DNA of 64,000 nt from Syntrophobacter fumaroxidans MPOB (GTDB lineage: Bacteria > Desulfobacterota > Syntrophobacteria > Syntrophobacterales > Syntrophobacteraceae), in contig NC_008554.1 of the NCBI RefSeq assembly GCF_000014965.1, positions 4,142,001-4,206,000 on the forward strand. Direction: 5' to 3'. Made by a program: the position numbers and the translations under genes. Below, in pieces: positions 36,939 to 45,811 of the stretch; position 1 is the first letter of the stretch, and each line of letters starts with the position of its first letter. Below the pieces are notes generated by a model. That model did not search any database. It was not told where the DNA came from and saw nothing but the letters and a program-made list of their open reading frames with translations.

Positions 36939-36975
36939 GGTACAAAATGTTCCCGAGGAGGGCTCACAATGTTCC
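36939..36975. promoter_or_regulatory. Tandem predicted activator sites upstream of the DUF5320 gene
   Basis: GGTACAAAATGTTCCC (36939-36954) and GGCTCACAATGTTCC (36961-36975) repeat the palindrome seen at 35336. Their centres are about 21-22 bp apart, two helical turns, a common spacing for cooperative enhancer binding. The remaining 36976-37354 gap has no supported gene. Confidence 0.65.
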
Positions 36976-37354
36976 GTCCGAGAAGTTTTGCCGCGGCTTG
37001 GACGGCGGGATCAAGGCGGGGAATCGGAGTCGTGCATCCCGGGACTGTTCCTGTCCTCCGGCAGTCGTTTGGCTTTCGTATCGTCGCCGTGATGTGGGTT
37101 GCACGTTGCACAAGGAATGCGTGGATGGGAAACGTGCTCAGCCTGCCGCCCGTTAATCAGGCAAGGGAGCGGCGCACGCCCGCCAGGCAGGGGGGGTATT
37201 CCGCAGGTCGGCTCGGTGGTCGCCTTGAGACGGCGGACGCGGTGCTTTCCCTCGATTTGCAGCCGGGCGGGATTTCCCCGCGCCCGTCTCATGTCGGGCC
37301 GGATGCGCGGCGAGGATGCCGTTCGAGACGGCTTCCTCGCCGACGAGGGGATCT

Positions 37355-38455
37355 CTACTTGTCGTCGTAGGTAACAAACGACCGAACGGCATCCTCGTCG
37401 AGCCGTTCGAGCAATTTCATGACCAGGTCGAGTGCGCTCAGGTAGTCCTCCATGTGAACGAGCCCGTTGTGGGTATGGATGTAACGGGAGGGTACGCCGA
37501 GAACGATGGTCGGCACGCCTTCCCGCGTCAGATGAACGGCACGGGCGTCGGTCGATCCGCTTCGGCGGACTGCGACCTGGTGCGCGATTCCGTGTTCTCG
37601 GGCCAGTTCGACGGCATATCGGCTGAACTTGCGATTCATGATCGCCGACGGGTCCATGAGCCTGATCTGGACGCCTCCCCGCAGTTTTCCCTGTCGCTCC
37701 TCTTCCGTCGTTCCTGGCAGATCGTCCGCCGGCGTGCCTTCCAGGATGATGGCCGCGTCGGGATTGACGGCGTGCGCCGCGGTCTGGGCGCCCCTCACCC
37801 CGACTTCCTCCTGGACCGTTCCCACCGCGCAAACCGTGTTGTGGTGCGTCATCGACATCAGCATGGCGGCGGCATGTATGACCACGGCCATCCCCACCCG
37901 GTTGTCGAACGCCTTGCACAGGAAGACGTCGGGATCGTGCAGCACGGTGAAGCTGCTGTCGGGAACGATGCTGTCTCCCACCTCGATCCCGAAACGATCC
38001 CGGACATCCACCGCGTCGCGCGCTCCCACATCGATGAACATATCTTCGATTTTCATCACTTTTTCACGTTCGGCGTCGGTCAGGAAATGGGGTGGCTTGG
38101 CCCCCACGACGCCGATGATCTCCGTGTTGTTGCGGGTGATTATCCTCACCCGTTTGGCCAGGATCGTATGCGGCCACCAGCCGCCCAACGGGAGGAACCG
38201 GATCAGTCCTTCCCGCGTGACGCTCTGCACCACGAACCCGACTTCATCCATGTGCGCGGCAAGCATGATCCGAGGGGTTTCGGAAGTTCCTTTTTTCGTG
38301 TAAATGATGCTCCCGGTTTTGTCCGTGGTGGTGTCCCCCCCCACTTCCGTCCGGAAGATACGGCGCACGGCGTCTTCATGACCCGGCGCGCCGGGAGCTT
38401 CGGCGAGGCTCTTCAGCAAGTGAATTGCGGCGGCTGTTACAGGATCGTTCAGCAT
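37355..38455 (-). CDS. M42-family metallo-aminopeptidase
   Basis: The 366-residue di-zinc peptidase has all expected ligands: AAHMDEVGFVV (His-x-Asp), KAFDNRVGM (bridging Asp), QEEVGVRGA (catalytic and metal Glu), ILEGTPADD and HTHNGLVH. M42 enzymes are large dodecameric cytosolic aminopeptidases that trim peptides. GGAG lies 8 bp before ATG 38455. The start region is 57 bp from the downstream end of the neighbouring permease gene, in the same direction. Confidence 0.92.
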   Translation of the reverse strand: MLNDPVTAAAIHLLKSLAEAPGAPGHEDAVRRIFRTEVGGDTTTDKTGSIIYTKKGTSETPRIMLAAHMDEVGFVVQSVTREGLIRFLPLGGWWPHTILAKRVRIITRNNTEIIGVVGAKPPHFLTDAEREKVMKIEDMFIDVGARDAVDVRDRFGIEVGDSIVPDSSFTVLHDPDVFLCKAFDNRVGMAVVIHAAAMLMSMTHHNTVCAVGTVQEEVGVRGAQTAAHAVNPDAAIILEGTPADDLPGTTEEERQGKLRGGVQIRLMDPSAIMNRKFSRYAVELAREHGIAHQVAVRRSGSTDARAVHLTREGVPTIVLGVPSRYIHTHNGLVHMEDYLSALDLVMKLLERLDEDAVRSFVTYDDK

Positions 38456-38511
38456 GTCTTATACTCCGGTTTGATGAACGGGCACGCAGCGATTATTTCA
38501 AATTTTTAACG

Positions 38512-39504
38512 TCAATGCGGCATTCCTTGTTCGGACTCGGTGGCGGCGGCTCCAGGCATGAAAAAATAGCGGTAAAAGCCGGCGTCGGAGATTCGAGATA
38601 TTACACGGACCAGAAGAAAGACGCAAGCCATTGAAAACACGATTCTTCCCCAGAATACGCCCGACATGTCGCCACCCAGAATGACCGTGAGCAGGGTGTC
38701 TTCGATGAGGCTGTGACACAATCCCATCAGGGCCAGGGCCGAGAAAATATCCCTTTTGTCTATTCGGTCGGAGTTTGCTTCCCGGATAATTAAACCTCCT
38801 CCATATGCCAGCCCCAGTGTCATGCCCACAATCGTGATGGTGGCCGCGGAGCTGCCGATGCCGAGCACGGTGAGCACGGGCTGCAGCAGGCGGGTGATGA
38901 TGCCGGTAATCCCGAGGTGAGCCAGGATTCTCAGCAGAATGACCAGGGCAAGAATGATGACGTATATCATGGCCAGGGTTTTGGCCTGGTTGACGGCCCA
39001 GGAGACGAGAGACGGCTCTTGGGAGGGGGGGACCCAGGCGAGGACGTTGGGTTGCTGGAGCCAGCCTCCCCATTGGTAGAGGTGGTGGAGGCACAGGCCG
39101 AACAGGAAGCCGCAGCCGACGCGAAACAAACCCATCGCGACGGGGCGCGCGCCCGCTTTTCGGGCAATGGCCAATTCCATCGGAAGGCCGTGGGCGACCA
39201 GCATGATGGAGTAGAGCACCGTCGTCTGAGCGACGGTCAGCGGATTATCGGCGCTCAGGGAGGCGAACACGATCAGCCCGGCATAGAACGTGTTCAACAT
39301 GGCCGATGCCCACGCCAGCCCCATGCTCCCGGGAAGCCCGACCATTTGCATGACGGGAGCCAGCCAGCCGGCGAGAATCTCGATCATGCCCAGCTCTTTG
39401 AGAATCTTGACGGCAATCAGGATGGGGACCATGATCCTGAAGAGGCTCAGGGTGATGTCCGTGGCTTCCCACACCAGCTTCTTGATGGAGTCTATGGAGA
39501 TCAC
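38512..39504 (-). CDS. Nucleoside-recognition (Gate) domain membrane protein
   Basis: The protein of about 330 residues has two nucleoside-recognition/Gate repeats with eight or nine helices; LSLFRIMVPILIAVKIL and RLLQPVLTVLGIGSSAATI mark the repeats, similar to spore maturation protein A/B-like permeases. The substrate is unknown. No ATG lies at the expected N-terminus; GTG 39504 (VISIDSIKKL) behind a distant GGGGAAG is the best guess, and the open frame continues to 39651. Confidence 0.75.
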   Translation of the reverse strand: MISIDSIKKLVWEATDITLSLFRIMVPILIAVKILKELGMIEILAGWLAPVMQMVGLPGSMGLAWASAMLNTFYAGLIVFASLSADNPLTVAQTTVLYSIMLVAHGLPMELAIARKAGARPVAMGLFRVGCGFLFGLCLHHLYQWGGWLQQPNVLAWVPPSQEPSLVSWAVNQAKTLAMIYVIILALVILLRILAHLGITGIITRLLQPVLTVLGIGSSAATITIVGMTLGLAYGGGLIIREANSDRIDKRDIFSALALMGLCHSLIEDTLLTVILGGDMSGVFWGRIVFSMACVFLLVRVISRISDAGFYRYFFMPGAAATESEQGMPH

Positions 39505-39940
39505 TCTCGGAATCGCTTCCCCGAAGAATTTGTATTCCTTGCCCGAATCCGCGCGGCATCCCCACCGTTCGCCCCGGCTGTCCGAACGGAAGATCGTCCG
39601 GGCCCGCAAGCCGCTCGGGCTCGTTGGCCCCAATTTTCGCGGGAATGTCAAGCACGGGCATCATAGAGGAAAAAGCCGGCCCGGCCAAGACGCAACATCA
39701 GGAGGGACGGGTCACTCGTTTGGGGGTCGAAAACGCGGGAATCGAAGGACGCAGCCGGGAGAGGCTCCAATGAGGAGCGAATTCCGGGCTGCCGCGGATG
39801 CCGGGAGACTTCGGGAAACCGACGGGTGGCGCGGCCACGACCGGACCGAAGCTCAAAGCTTGCGTCAGGGCTCATTCCCCGCCGGACCGAGTATCTTCAC
39901 CGGGTGCCCGCCGGCAGGGAGGGATGCCGGACGGTCCTCG

Positions 39941-40747
39941 TCAAATACCGCAGGCCAGTATTTCCTCGAGCCGTCGATAGAACGCGTCCCTTGCATGCCG
40001 CTCGGTCCAGGGCACGTGTCCGCAACGCTCCAGCAGGATGAACCGAAAATCCTCGAGGACGTCCGTCAGCGGCGTGCGGACCCCTTCCGCCGGGTGGGCG
40101 TCGTAGTCGCCGTGGATCGCCACAACCGGGCAGCGAATCCGTTTTCCGAGCTCCAGGAGCCGGCCGCTTCGTCTCAGGCCCGCGGCATCGCGCCACACAC
40201 TCTCAAAGATATCGGGCCGGTAGTCGATTGCAGCGGGATCCTCATCGTCCGAATCGTAGGCGTCGGCCTTGGAAAACAAGGCCCCGAAACGCGCGAAGGC
40301 GGCAGTCTTGTTCTCCATGGCGGGATCGTCCAATTGCCGGATGAGGGATTCGAGCTCCGATCGTTCCCCTTCCTCGAGACGCCTCAGCCTGGTTTCCTGA
40401 ATTCCGCGGGCATACCCGGCTTCGAAAGGCGGGCTGGAAACGAGCACCAGCTTTTTCACCACGGGCGGGTACAGGGCCGCCACCATGAAACTGAGCCACG
40501 CCCCCCACGAGAAGCCGATGAGGATCACGGGGAGTGTCCCGTGCCGTCGCAGGACCGTTTCCAGCTCTTCGATCTGCCCCCGGAGCGAAGCGGCGGTCTG
40601 GAGCGGTTCGAGAACGCCGCGGCCGCGCGACAGCCTCCGTGCCACCGGAGCCGCCTGCCCGGCTGCTCCGGGGCCACCGTGGACGACGGCCACGCAAAAC
40701 GGACCCGTACCGTGCGTTCTGAGATTGTCCACGCCGTATCCTTGCAT
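39941..40747 (-). CDS. Alpha/beta-fold hydrolase
   Basis: The 268-residue enzyme has the oxyanion HGGPGAAG (about 24-31), the nucleophile elbow GFSWGAW (Ser at about residue 82), the acid in HGDYDAHP and the catalytic His in CGHVPW. HGGPG suggests the proline-iminopeptidase/epoxide-hydrolase branch, but the substrate cannot be read. It is 108 bp from the superoxide dismutase gene in the same direction. Confidence 0.85.
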   Translation of the reverse strand: MQGYGVDNLRTHGTGPFCVAVVHGGPGAAGQAAPVARRLSRGRGVLEPLQTAASLRGQIEELETVLRRHGTLPVILIGFSWGAWLSFMVAALYPPVVKKLVLVSSPPFEAGYARGIQETRLRRLEEGERSELESLIRQLDDPAMENKTAAFARFGALFSKADAYDSDDEDPAAIDYRPDIFESVWRDAAGLRRSGRLLELGKRIRCPVVAIHGDYDAHPAEGVRTPLTDVLEDFRFILLERCGHVPWTERHARDAFYRRLEEILACGI

Positions 40748-40855
40748 GGCGGACGTTCCGGTAGCATCACCCGCGCACGGGCGGGCATCCGCGGAGAGCA
40801 GGTTTGCATTCCCGATTGCGCCGCATCCTCCGCGCGTGGGCGGGCATCCGATGCA

Positions 40856-41581
40856 TCAGCTGCGCCCGAGATTCGCCGCGACAAATTCCCAGTTGATCAG
40901 TTTTTCGATCACGCCGTTGACGTAGTCGGCCCGTCGGTTCTGGTAATCGAGGTAGTAGGCATGTTCCCAGACGTCGATGGTCAGAAGAGGCTTCATGTTC
41001 CGGGTCATGGGATTGTCGGCGTTGCTCGTGGCGACGACCTTCAGCTTGTCCCCGTCCAGGACCAGCCAGGCCCAGCCGCTTCCAAAACAGGTGACGGCCG
41101 CACTGGCCAGTTCCTTCCGGCACGCGTCGAGACTGCCGAAGGACGTTTCGATCCTTTGCTTCAGAGCGGGTTGCGGATCGCCGCCACCCTTCGGGCTCAG
41201 GCACTTCCAATAGAATGTATGGTTCCAGGTTTGCGCCGCATTGTTGAAAATGGCGGCCTTGTCGGATTTCCCGGCCGTGGAGGAGATGACCTGCTCGATG
41301 GGCATCTGCGCGAATTCCGTGCCGGCAATGAGCTTGTTCACGTTGTCCAGGTAGGCCTTGTGGTGTTTTCCATAGTGGAAACCGAGCGTCGCCGAGGAAA
41401 GCACGGGCTCCAGCGCATTTTCGGCGTACGGCAGCGGCGGCAGCTCATGGGCGGCTGCAGCGGCCCTCGAAATGCCGGGGAAGCTTCGGAAGGCAAGCAG
41501 GCAGGCTGCGCCCGAAGCCACTCCTAGGAACTTGCGGCGGGACAACCCCGGGGTGCAATCGTCCTGGTTGACGCGTATCAT
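40856..41581 (-). CDS. sodB: Fe/Mn superoxide dismutase with Tat signal
   Basis: The 241-residue enzyme removes superoxide. The ligands are visible: [10 protein letters not shown] (first His), NHTFYW (second His) and DVWEHAYY (Asp and His). Residues 1-43 form a twin-arginine signal with SRRKFLG, followed by a hydrophobic stretch and AAAA, so the folded metalloenzyme should be exported to the periplasm; most SodB proteins are cytosolic. GGAGG lies 7 bp before ATG 41581. Confidence 0.92.
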   Translation of the reverse strand: MIRVNQDDCTPGLSRRKFLGVASGAACLLAFRSFPGISRAAAAAHELPPLPYAENALEPVLSSATLGFHYGKHHKAYLDNVNKLIAGTEFAQMPIEQVISSTAGKSDKAAIFNNAAQTWNHTFYWKCLSPKGGGDPQPALKQRIETSFGSLDACRKELASAAVTCFGSGWAWLVLDGDKLKVVATSNADNPMTRNMKPLLTIDVWEHAYYLDYQNRRADYVNGVIEKLINWEFVAANLGRS

Positions 41582-41697
41582 GGCATGACCTCCATCGACG
41601 AGAAATTTCAGTGGCGGGCAACCTACGGAACGGCGAACCCATGGCTCTGAAATTCGCCGTGCCGGAAAACGGGACTTGTTTTGGAATCTAATTCACT

Positions 41698-41802
41698 CGG
41701 CGGGGATTGCAAGCGGTGGTTTGCATTCACCTGGGGATTGCACGCTTCCGGCTGAGCCGCGAGGAATGGAAGAACGTCGTCCGCGTTCACCTGGAGGTTG
41801 CA
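41698..41802. repeat. Imperfect 60-bp-period direct repeats at the toxin gene 3' end
   Basis: TTCACCTGGGGATTGCA (41726-41742) and TTCACCTGGAGGTTGCA (41786-41802) are 60 bp apart, with a third partial copy (GGGGATTGCA) at 41702-41711. The right copy contains the stop codon of the RelE-like gene, so the repeat now defines that gene's C-terminus. Confidence 0.6.
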
Positions 41803-42287
41803 CCCGTGAGGCCGCAAAAAATCTCCCTGAGGTCCTTCTCATCGATTTCGGAGAATACCTGCTCGTAACGGTCCGCTTCCGCTGCGGCAGACTCCGGGTC
41901 CTCGCGTTCGATCGCGAGGGTTTCCGCTCGGACTTCTTCGGCCGCGTTCCGGTTTTTCGACGGGATCGCCCGCGTACCCTTGTTGTCCATGATCCAACGG
42001 TCGCAGTCGTCGTGAGTTCCGATATACAGAAATACGATTTCATCTTCCCTTTTCAGGCCGACCAGTCGGTAACCGTTGCCCAGATCGTACTTGAGACAGT
42101 TCTTGATTCTTCCTTCTCCGTATTTGGTGGGCCGCCCGATGTTCTTGAGACCGCGAGGCCCTTCGGCAATCAGGCCGTCGATGATCCGGTCCGCCTGCTC
42201 AGCGGCCAGGGCCGCGCGGCCTCCGGCCTTGAGGAGAACCTTCCGGCGCTTGATGAAAACCGCATCCCTGTTGACGAAACGTATCAT
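41787..42287 (-). CDS. Orphan RelE/HigB-like toxin-family protein
   Basis: The first 110 residues of this 166-residue protein resemble RelE/ParE-type toxins: GLKNIGRPTKYGEGRIKNCLKYDLGNGYRLVGLK and IVFLYIGTHDDCDRW (cited by the pieces GNGYRLV and FLYIGTHDDCDR). It is longer than usual, with a Glu/Ala-rich C-terminal half (IDEKDLREIF). ATG 42287 follows GGGAGAGGTTCA. No antitoxin gene was found on either side, so it may be an orphan or belong to a regulator encoded elsewhere. Confidence 0.65.
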   Translation of the reverse strand: MIRFVNRDAVFIKRRKVLLKAGGRAALAAEQADRIIDGLIAEGPRGLKNIGRPTKYGEGRIKNCLKYDLGNGYRLVGLKREDEIVFLYIGTHDDCDRWIMDNKGTRAIPSKNRNAAEEVRAETLAIEREDPESAAAEADRYEQVFSEIDEKDLREIFCGLTGATSR

Positions 42288-42941
42288 TGAACCTCTCCCG
42301 AGAGGTGGATGCCGGCCGCAGCATGTTCGGCACCACTTTGCTCCCGGAGCGGAAAGGGAGATGGAATTCCGACGCGGTTGGCAGTTGAGTGCAGGTTCAT
42401 GATGCGGCGCCGCTCGTCTCCGGCACTTCGACACCTGCCGTTTTGTCAACCACGGCGGTTTAGGATGCTTAATAAATATACTCTACCGATGCGTCAAATC
42501 GAAAATATCGATAAATAGATGCATCGGCATCGACATTTCAGCCGCGAATCCGAAGTCCCGGTCTGTTCGGAACGACGGTTTCCGCCTTTGAAGTGCTCGA
42601 TTTTTCGCGGGTTTTGCCTGAAATCGCAACTGCCTCGTGCGTTGAAATACTTGGGGGAAATTACCGCCGGTTCCCCCCCATGATCGCCTTCCCCGGGTTC
42701 CCCGCGCCGGGGGCGCCGAAACACCGCCTTGACATAACCCTTCACACGGTCATAGACTGAAGGCCTATGGCAATTGTCCTCTAACAGAAGCCGCGCAGCG
42801 TTAAGCGAACTCCAACGCATCGGGCCGATGACCCGTCCAATGCGAATGTGGTGGTGCGGCTTCTGGTCTCCTCGTTCGGCAATCCCCGCAAATACTGCTG
42901 TTTGAGCACATTTCATCGGAATATCAGAGGAGATATGAGCG
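42288..42941. other. 654-bp intergenic region with a promoter and possible long leader
   Basis: The left part, 42288-42720, shows no supported gene. TTGACA (42729-42734) and TAGACT (42753-42758), 18 bp apart, form a rightward sigma70-like promoter. The transcript would carry a leader of about 175 nt before the methyltransferase gene, containing a stem CGCAT...ATGCG with an inner CGGG/CCCG (about 42816-42844). Confidence 0.5.
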
Positions 42942-43727
42942 ATGGACCAATCCGAACTGACGGTTTGCTTTTATGATGTCTTCGACGCCTCTTTGCCTCG
43001 TCTGGGGCCTGGAGACGATCTTTCCACACAAAAGGCCATCAGCCTGCTGCGCGCGGCAAAGCCGGAACGGATGAATCCTCCGGGCCCGTTGGGGCTCAAG
43101 ATCCTTGATCTGGGGTGTGGAAACGGGGCTCAGACCATCCAGTTGGCAAAGCACCTCGACGGAACCATCGTGGCGGTCGACAACCACGAGCAATACCTGA
43201 CCGAGCTCAGGCGGAGGGCCGTCGCGCAGGGCGTTTCGGACAAAATCCATACCTGCCTCGACGATATGCGCGACTTCACGAAGCGAGAGGAACGCTTCGA
43301 TCTGATCTGGTCGGAAGGAGCCGTGTACTTCATGGGATTTGCGGAAGGGCTGGCCGCCTGTCGAAAGCTGCTGGTGCCGGGCGGGTTGATGGCCGCATCC
43401 GAGCTCACCTGGTTCCGGCCCGACCCGCCGGCCGAGTGTCGAGAGTATTTTGCCGGCGTCTATCCTCCCATGGTCGATAGCGCCGCTAACCTGGCGACCG
43501 TCGAAAACTGCGGATACGAGGTGCTGGGATACTTTGCATTGCCGGAATCGGCATGGCTGGAAAGCTTTTATCGCCCCATCGAGAATCGGCTTCGGTCACT
43601 CCAGGAAAAGTATGCCGCGGACCGTGCCGGAAGCGAAACAGTCGAATCCATCCGCAAGGAGGTCGACATCTATCGCAAGTACTCCAGTTGGTATGGCTAT
43701 GTCTTCTACCTGATGCAAAGCCGTTGA
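42942..43727 (+). CDS. Class I SAM-dependent methyltransferase
   Basis: The 261-residue protein has motif I ILDLGCGNGAQT (about 54-65), the acidic AVDNHEQY (motif II), CLDDMRDF and FDLIWSEGAVYF. The C-terminal part (EECREYFAG-like AECREYFAGVYPPM) resembles small-molecule methyltransferases; the substrate is unknown. ATG 42942 lies behind GAGGAGAT. It stands alone behind its own promoter. Confidence 0.85.
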   Translation: MDQSELTVCFYDVFDASLPRLGPGDDLSTQKAISLLRAAKPERMNPPGPLGLKILDLGCGNGAQTIQLAKHLDGTIVAVDNHEQYLTELRRRAVAQGVSDKIHTCLDDMRDFTKREERFDLIWSEGAVYFMGFAEGLAACRKLLVPGGLMAASELTWFRPDPPAECREYFAGVYPPMVDSAANLATVENCGYEVLGYFALPESAWLESFYRPIENRLRSLQEKYAADRAGSETVESIRKEVDIYRKYSSWYGYVFYLMQSR

Positions 43728-43874
43728 GGCGCGATTGGGCCGGGGTCGCGGTTACAGTGCCCCCGGCCCGCTTCCCGCCCCGACCGCAGTCGGTCGGAAT
43801 CTCTCGAATAGTCGCCGGTATCAGGATAAGCTCGATGCCTGGACGAGGCAAACGGGACGGGGCAGCGGATGGTT

Positions 43875-44684
43875 TCAACAACTCCGTTCGGTGTCGATCG
43901 CTTGCCCGTGCGGGGTGTTTCCGGCAACGAAGGCGGTCTTACGGGGGGGATTGGCCTTAAGGTTGCGAATACCGGGCCAGATGAGGACTGCCGAGAAAAG
44001 AACCCTCAGGTACGCCTCAGGCATATGGTTTGCCGCCATCCCTCCAATTATGCCGCCTCCGATCACGCCGGGAACCAGGCCGATCAGATGTCCCGTTTGA
44101 ACATTGTTGAGCCTGAAATGGGTCCATGCCCCCACCGAGCCTGCAACGACCATGGCGGCAAGTGAAGTGCCGTTCGCGGCATGTTGAGTGAAACCCAGGC
44201 ACAGAACCATTGCGGGAACCATGATCGTGCCGCCTCCAACTCCCATCATGCCTGAAGCGAAGCCGGCAAGAGTGCCCGATGCCGGCAGGATCACTGCCCG
44301 TGCTTCCTGGCTGGGGAAAAACGATTCGAGATGGGGAAGGTAGGGTTTGGCCAGCATCATCGCGGACACGAAGAGGAGAAAGGCGCCGAAGGATCTTTTC
44401 AGCTTCCACTCCGGCAAGGCGTGTGCGAATCGTGCGCCGATTCTTGTGGTGAAAATGGCGGCCGTGGCCAGAATACCGGCGGCGGTGAGGTCGACCGACC
44501 CGTTCTGGAAGTACGTCACAGCCCCTGCGAGTCCCGTGAAAACGACTGCAACAAGACTTGTGCCGTGCGCCCGATGCTGTGTCATTTTCAGGAAATCCAC
44601 CATGAGGGGTATCATGATGACTCCGCCGCCAAATCCGACCAGGCCGCCAAAAACACCTCCAATAAGTCCGATGATCAGGCTCAC
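43875..44684 (-). CDS. TauE/SafE-family (DUF81) membrane permease
   Basis: The 269-residue protein has eight hydrophobic helices in two repeats, each starting with the family motif: GGVFGGLVGFGGGVIMIPL and GFASGMMGVGGGTIMVPAM. TauE/SafE members export sulfite, sulfoacetate or related sulfur anions. GTG 44684 behind GGGGGAGG is preferred to the TTG at 44702. It lies 380 bp from the DsrE gene in the same direction, which hints at sulfur chemistry. Confidence 0.85.
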   Translation of the reverse strand: MSLIIGLIGGVFGGLVGFGGGVIMIPLMVDFLKMTQHRAHGTSLVAVVFTGLAGAVTYFQNGSVDLTAAGILATAAIFTTRIGARFAHALPEWKLKRSFGAFLLFVSAMMLAKPYLPHLESFFPSQEARAVILPASGTLAGFASGMMGVGGGTIMVPAMVLCLGFTQHAANGTSLAAMVVAGSVGAWTHFRLNNVQTGHLIGLVPGVIGGGIIGGMAANHMPEAYLRVLFSAVLIWPGIRNLKANPPRKTAFVAGNTPHGQAIDTERSC

Positions 44685-45063
44685 CAGCCTCCCCCCTAGC
44701 AATTCGAGAAAACGGATTGGGACACAAGCGGCAAAAACCCGTCCAGTCCGACCGGCTCTTTCAGAGTAAAAGACCTTCCAGGCTCGTCTACCGCTCCTGC
44801 CTGACCCGGTCTGCTTCCGAATCGCCGTGATAAGGAGATTGTACGCACGGCCGTGTCACGAATATCGCAACTCTGGTCAGGACAAAAGAACTTTGTTGCA
44901 GCGAGATTGGAAACCGGAGGCCCCCGCCGGTGCGCGGGAATTTCTTGCGGCGCCGGAAAAGACGATGGTTTTTCTTCAGCATATTGAATGCGGGGGGGCG
45001 GTACTGACCACACCGTCCCCCTTGTGGTTTCCAGTCTGCGTCCGAACGATGTGTCGCAAACAT

Positions 45064-45486
45064 TTAGCCGAAAGAAATCACTTTTTCCGCCACCTGCATG
45101 GCGGTCACGATATCCAGCATGTTTGCGGCGGCACCCACCCGCCTTTTCTCCACCAGGCCGAAAGTCTCCAGGCATTTGCCGCAAACGAGAATGCCGAGAC
45201 CATCCCGGGCCAGTTCCTGGAGGGGGGCCAGTGCTTCAGAGCCTTCCGCCGCCAGTTTGACTCCACCATTCAACAGCACGAGACGCCACAATTCGTCCTT
45301 CATCTCTTTCATCGTCTTGACAAAACTGATGACTATGCCCCGTCCCAGTTCGTCGTTTCCCCTTCCGACGCAATCGGTCGCCAGGATGACCAGGGTTTTC
45401 ATGGAATTATTGTCATCCTGTTTGTTTTCCGCGCCCGGGGCACCAGAAGCCTGTTTTTTCTGCTCACCTTGATTCTTCTCTGCCAT
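45064..45486 (-). CDS. DsrE-family protein, paralogue of the YedF C-terminal domain
   Basis: The 140-residue protein has a low-complexity N-terminus (KNQGEQKKQASG) of about 28 residues and then a DsrE-like domain: VILATDCVGRGNDELG, LLNGGVKLAAEG, ILVCGKCLETFGL and NMLDIVTAMQVAEKV. It aligns almost end to end with the C-terminal half of YedF at 28.1 kb, with the Cys-x-x-Cys conserved. AAGGAGGAGAAG precedes ATG 45486. It probably handles sulfur or selenium transfer. Confidence 0.82.
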   Translation of the reverse strand: MAEKNQGEQKKQASGAPGAENKQDDNNSMKTLVILATDCVGRGNDELGRGIVISFVKTMKEMKDELWRLVLLNGGVKLAAEGSEALAPLQELARDGLGILVCGKCLETFGLVEKRRVGAAANMLDIVTAMQVAEKVISFG

Positions 45487-45811
45487 CTTCTCCTCCTTGT
45501 GATGCTTTACGGAATCGATTTGCCGCACTCCGGGCTGCCTTCGCTTTTCTTGTCCTTGCCTGCGCGCGACCGGCCCGGACCTTGACCCGGCAGACCGCCG
45601 GATCAGGCCGGTCCGGTACAACGAAGCTCAAGCGAAAGGCTTCGAAATCTCTCAAACAAGTCCGCCGGAGCGGCGTCCATCAGAGGGTCTCCACCTTACT
45701 TGGCTGAAGTCGGATCCGGATCGTAGGTTGAGAATATTGAATTCCATTTATCGGGTCCAACGAATTGTTTCGAACATATCAATCGATTTTTTTGATAAAA
45801 GAGAATATGAA

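Noticed and set aside
37316-38509. 397-codon plus-strand ORF opposite the M42 peptidase
   Set aside because: Antisense shadow; the M42 frame has every metal ligand.
39290-41527. 745-codon plus-strand ORF over the hydrolase and SOD genes
   Set aside because: It lies antisense to genes with complete catalytic motifs and shows no domain.
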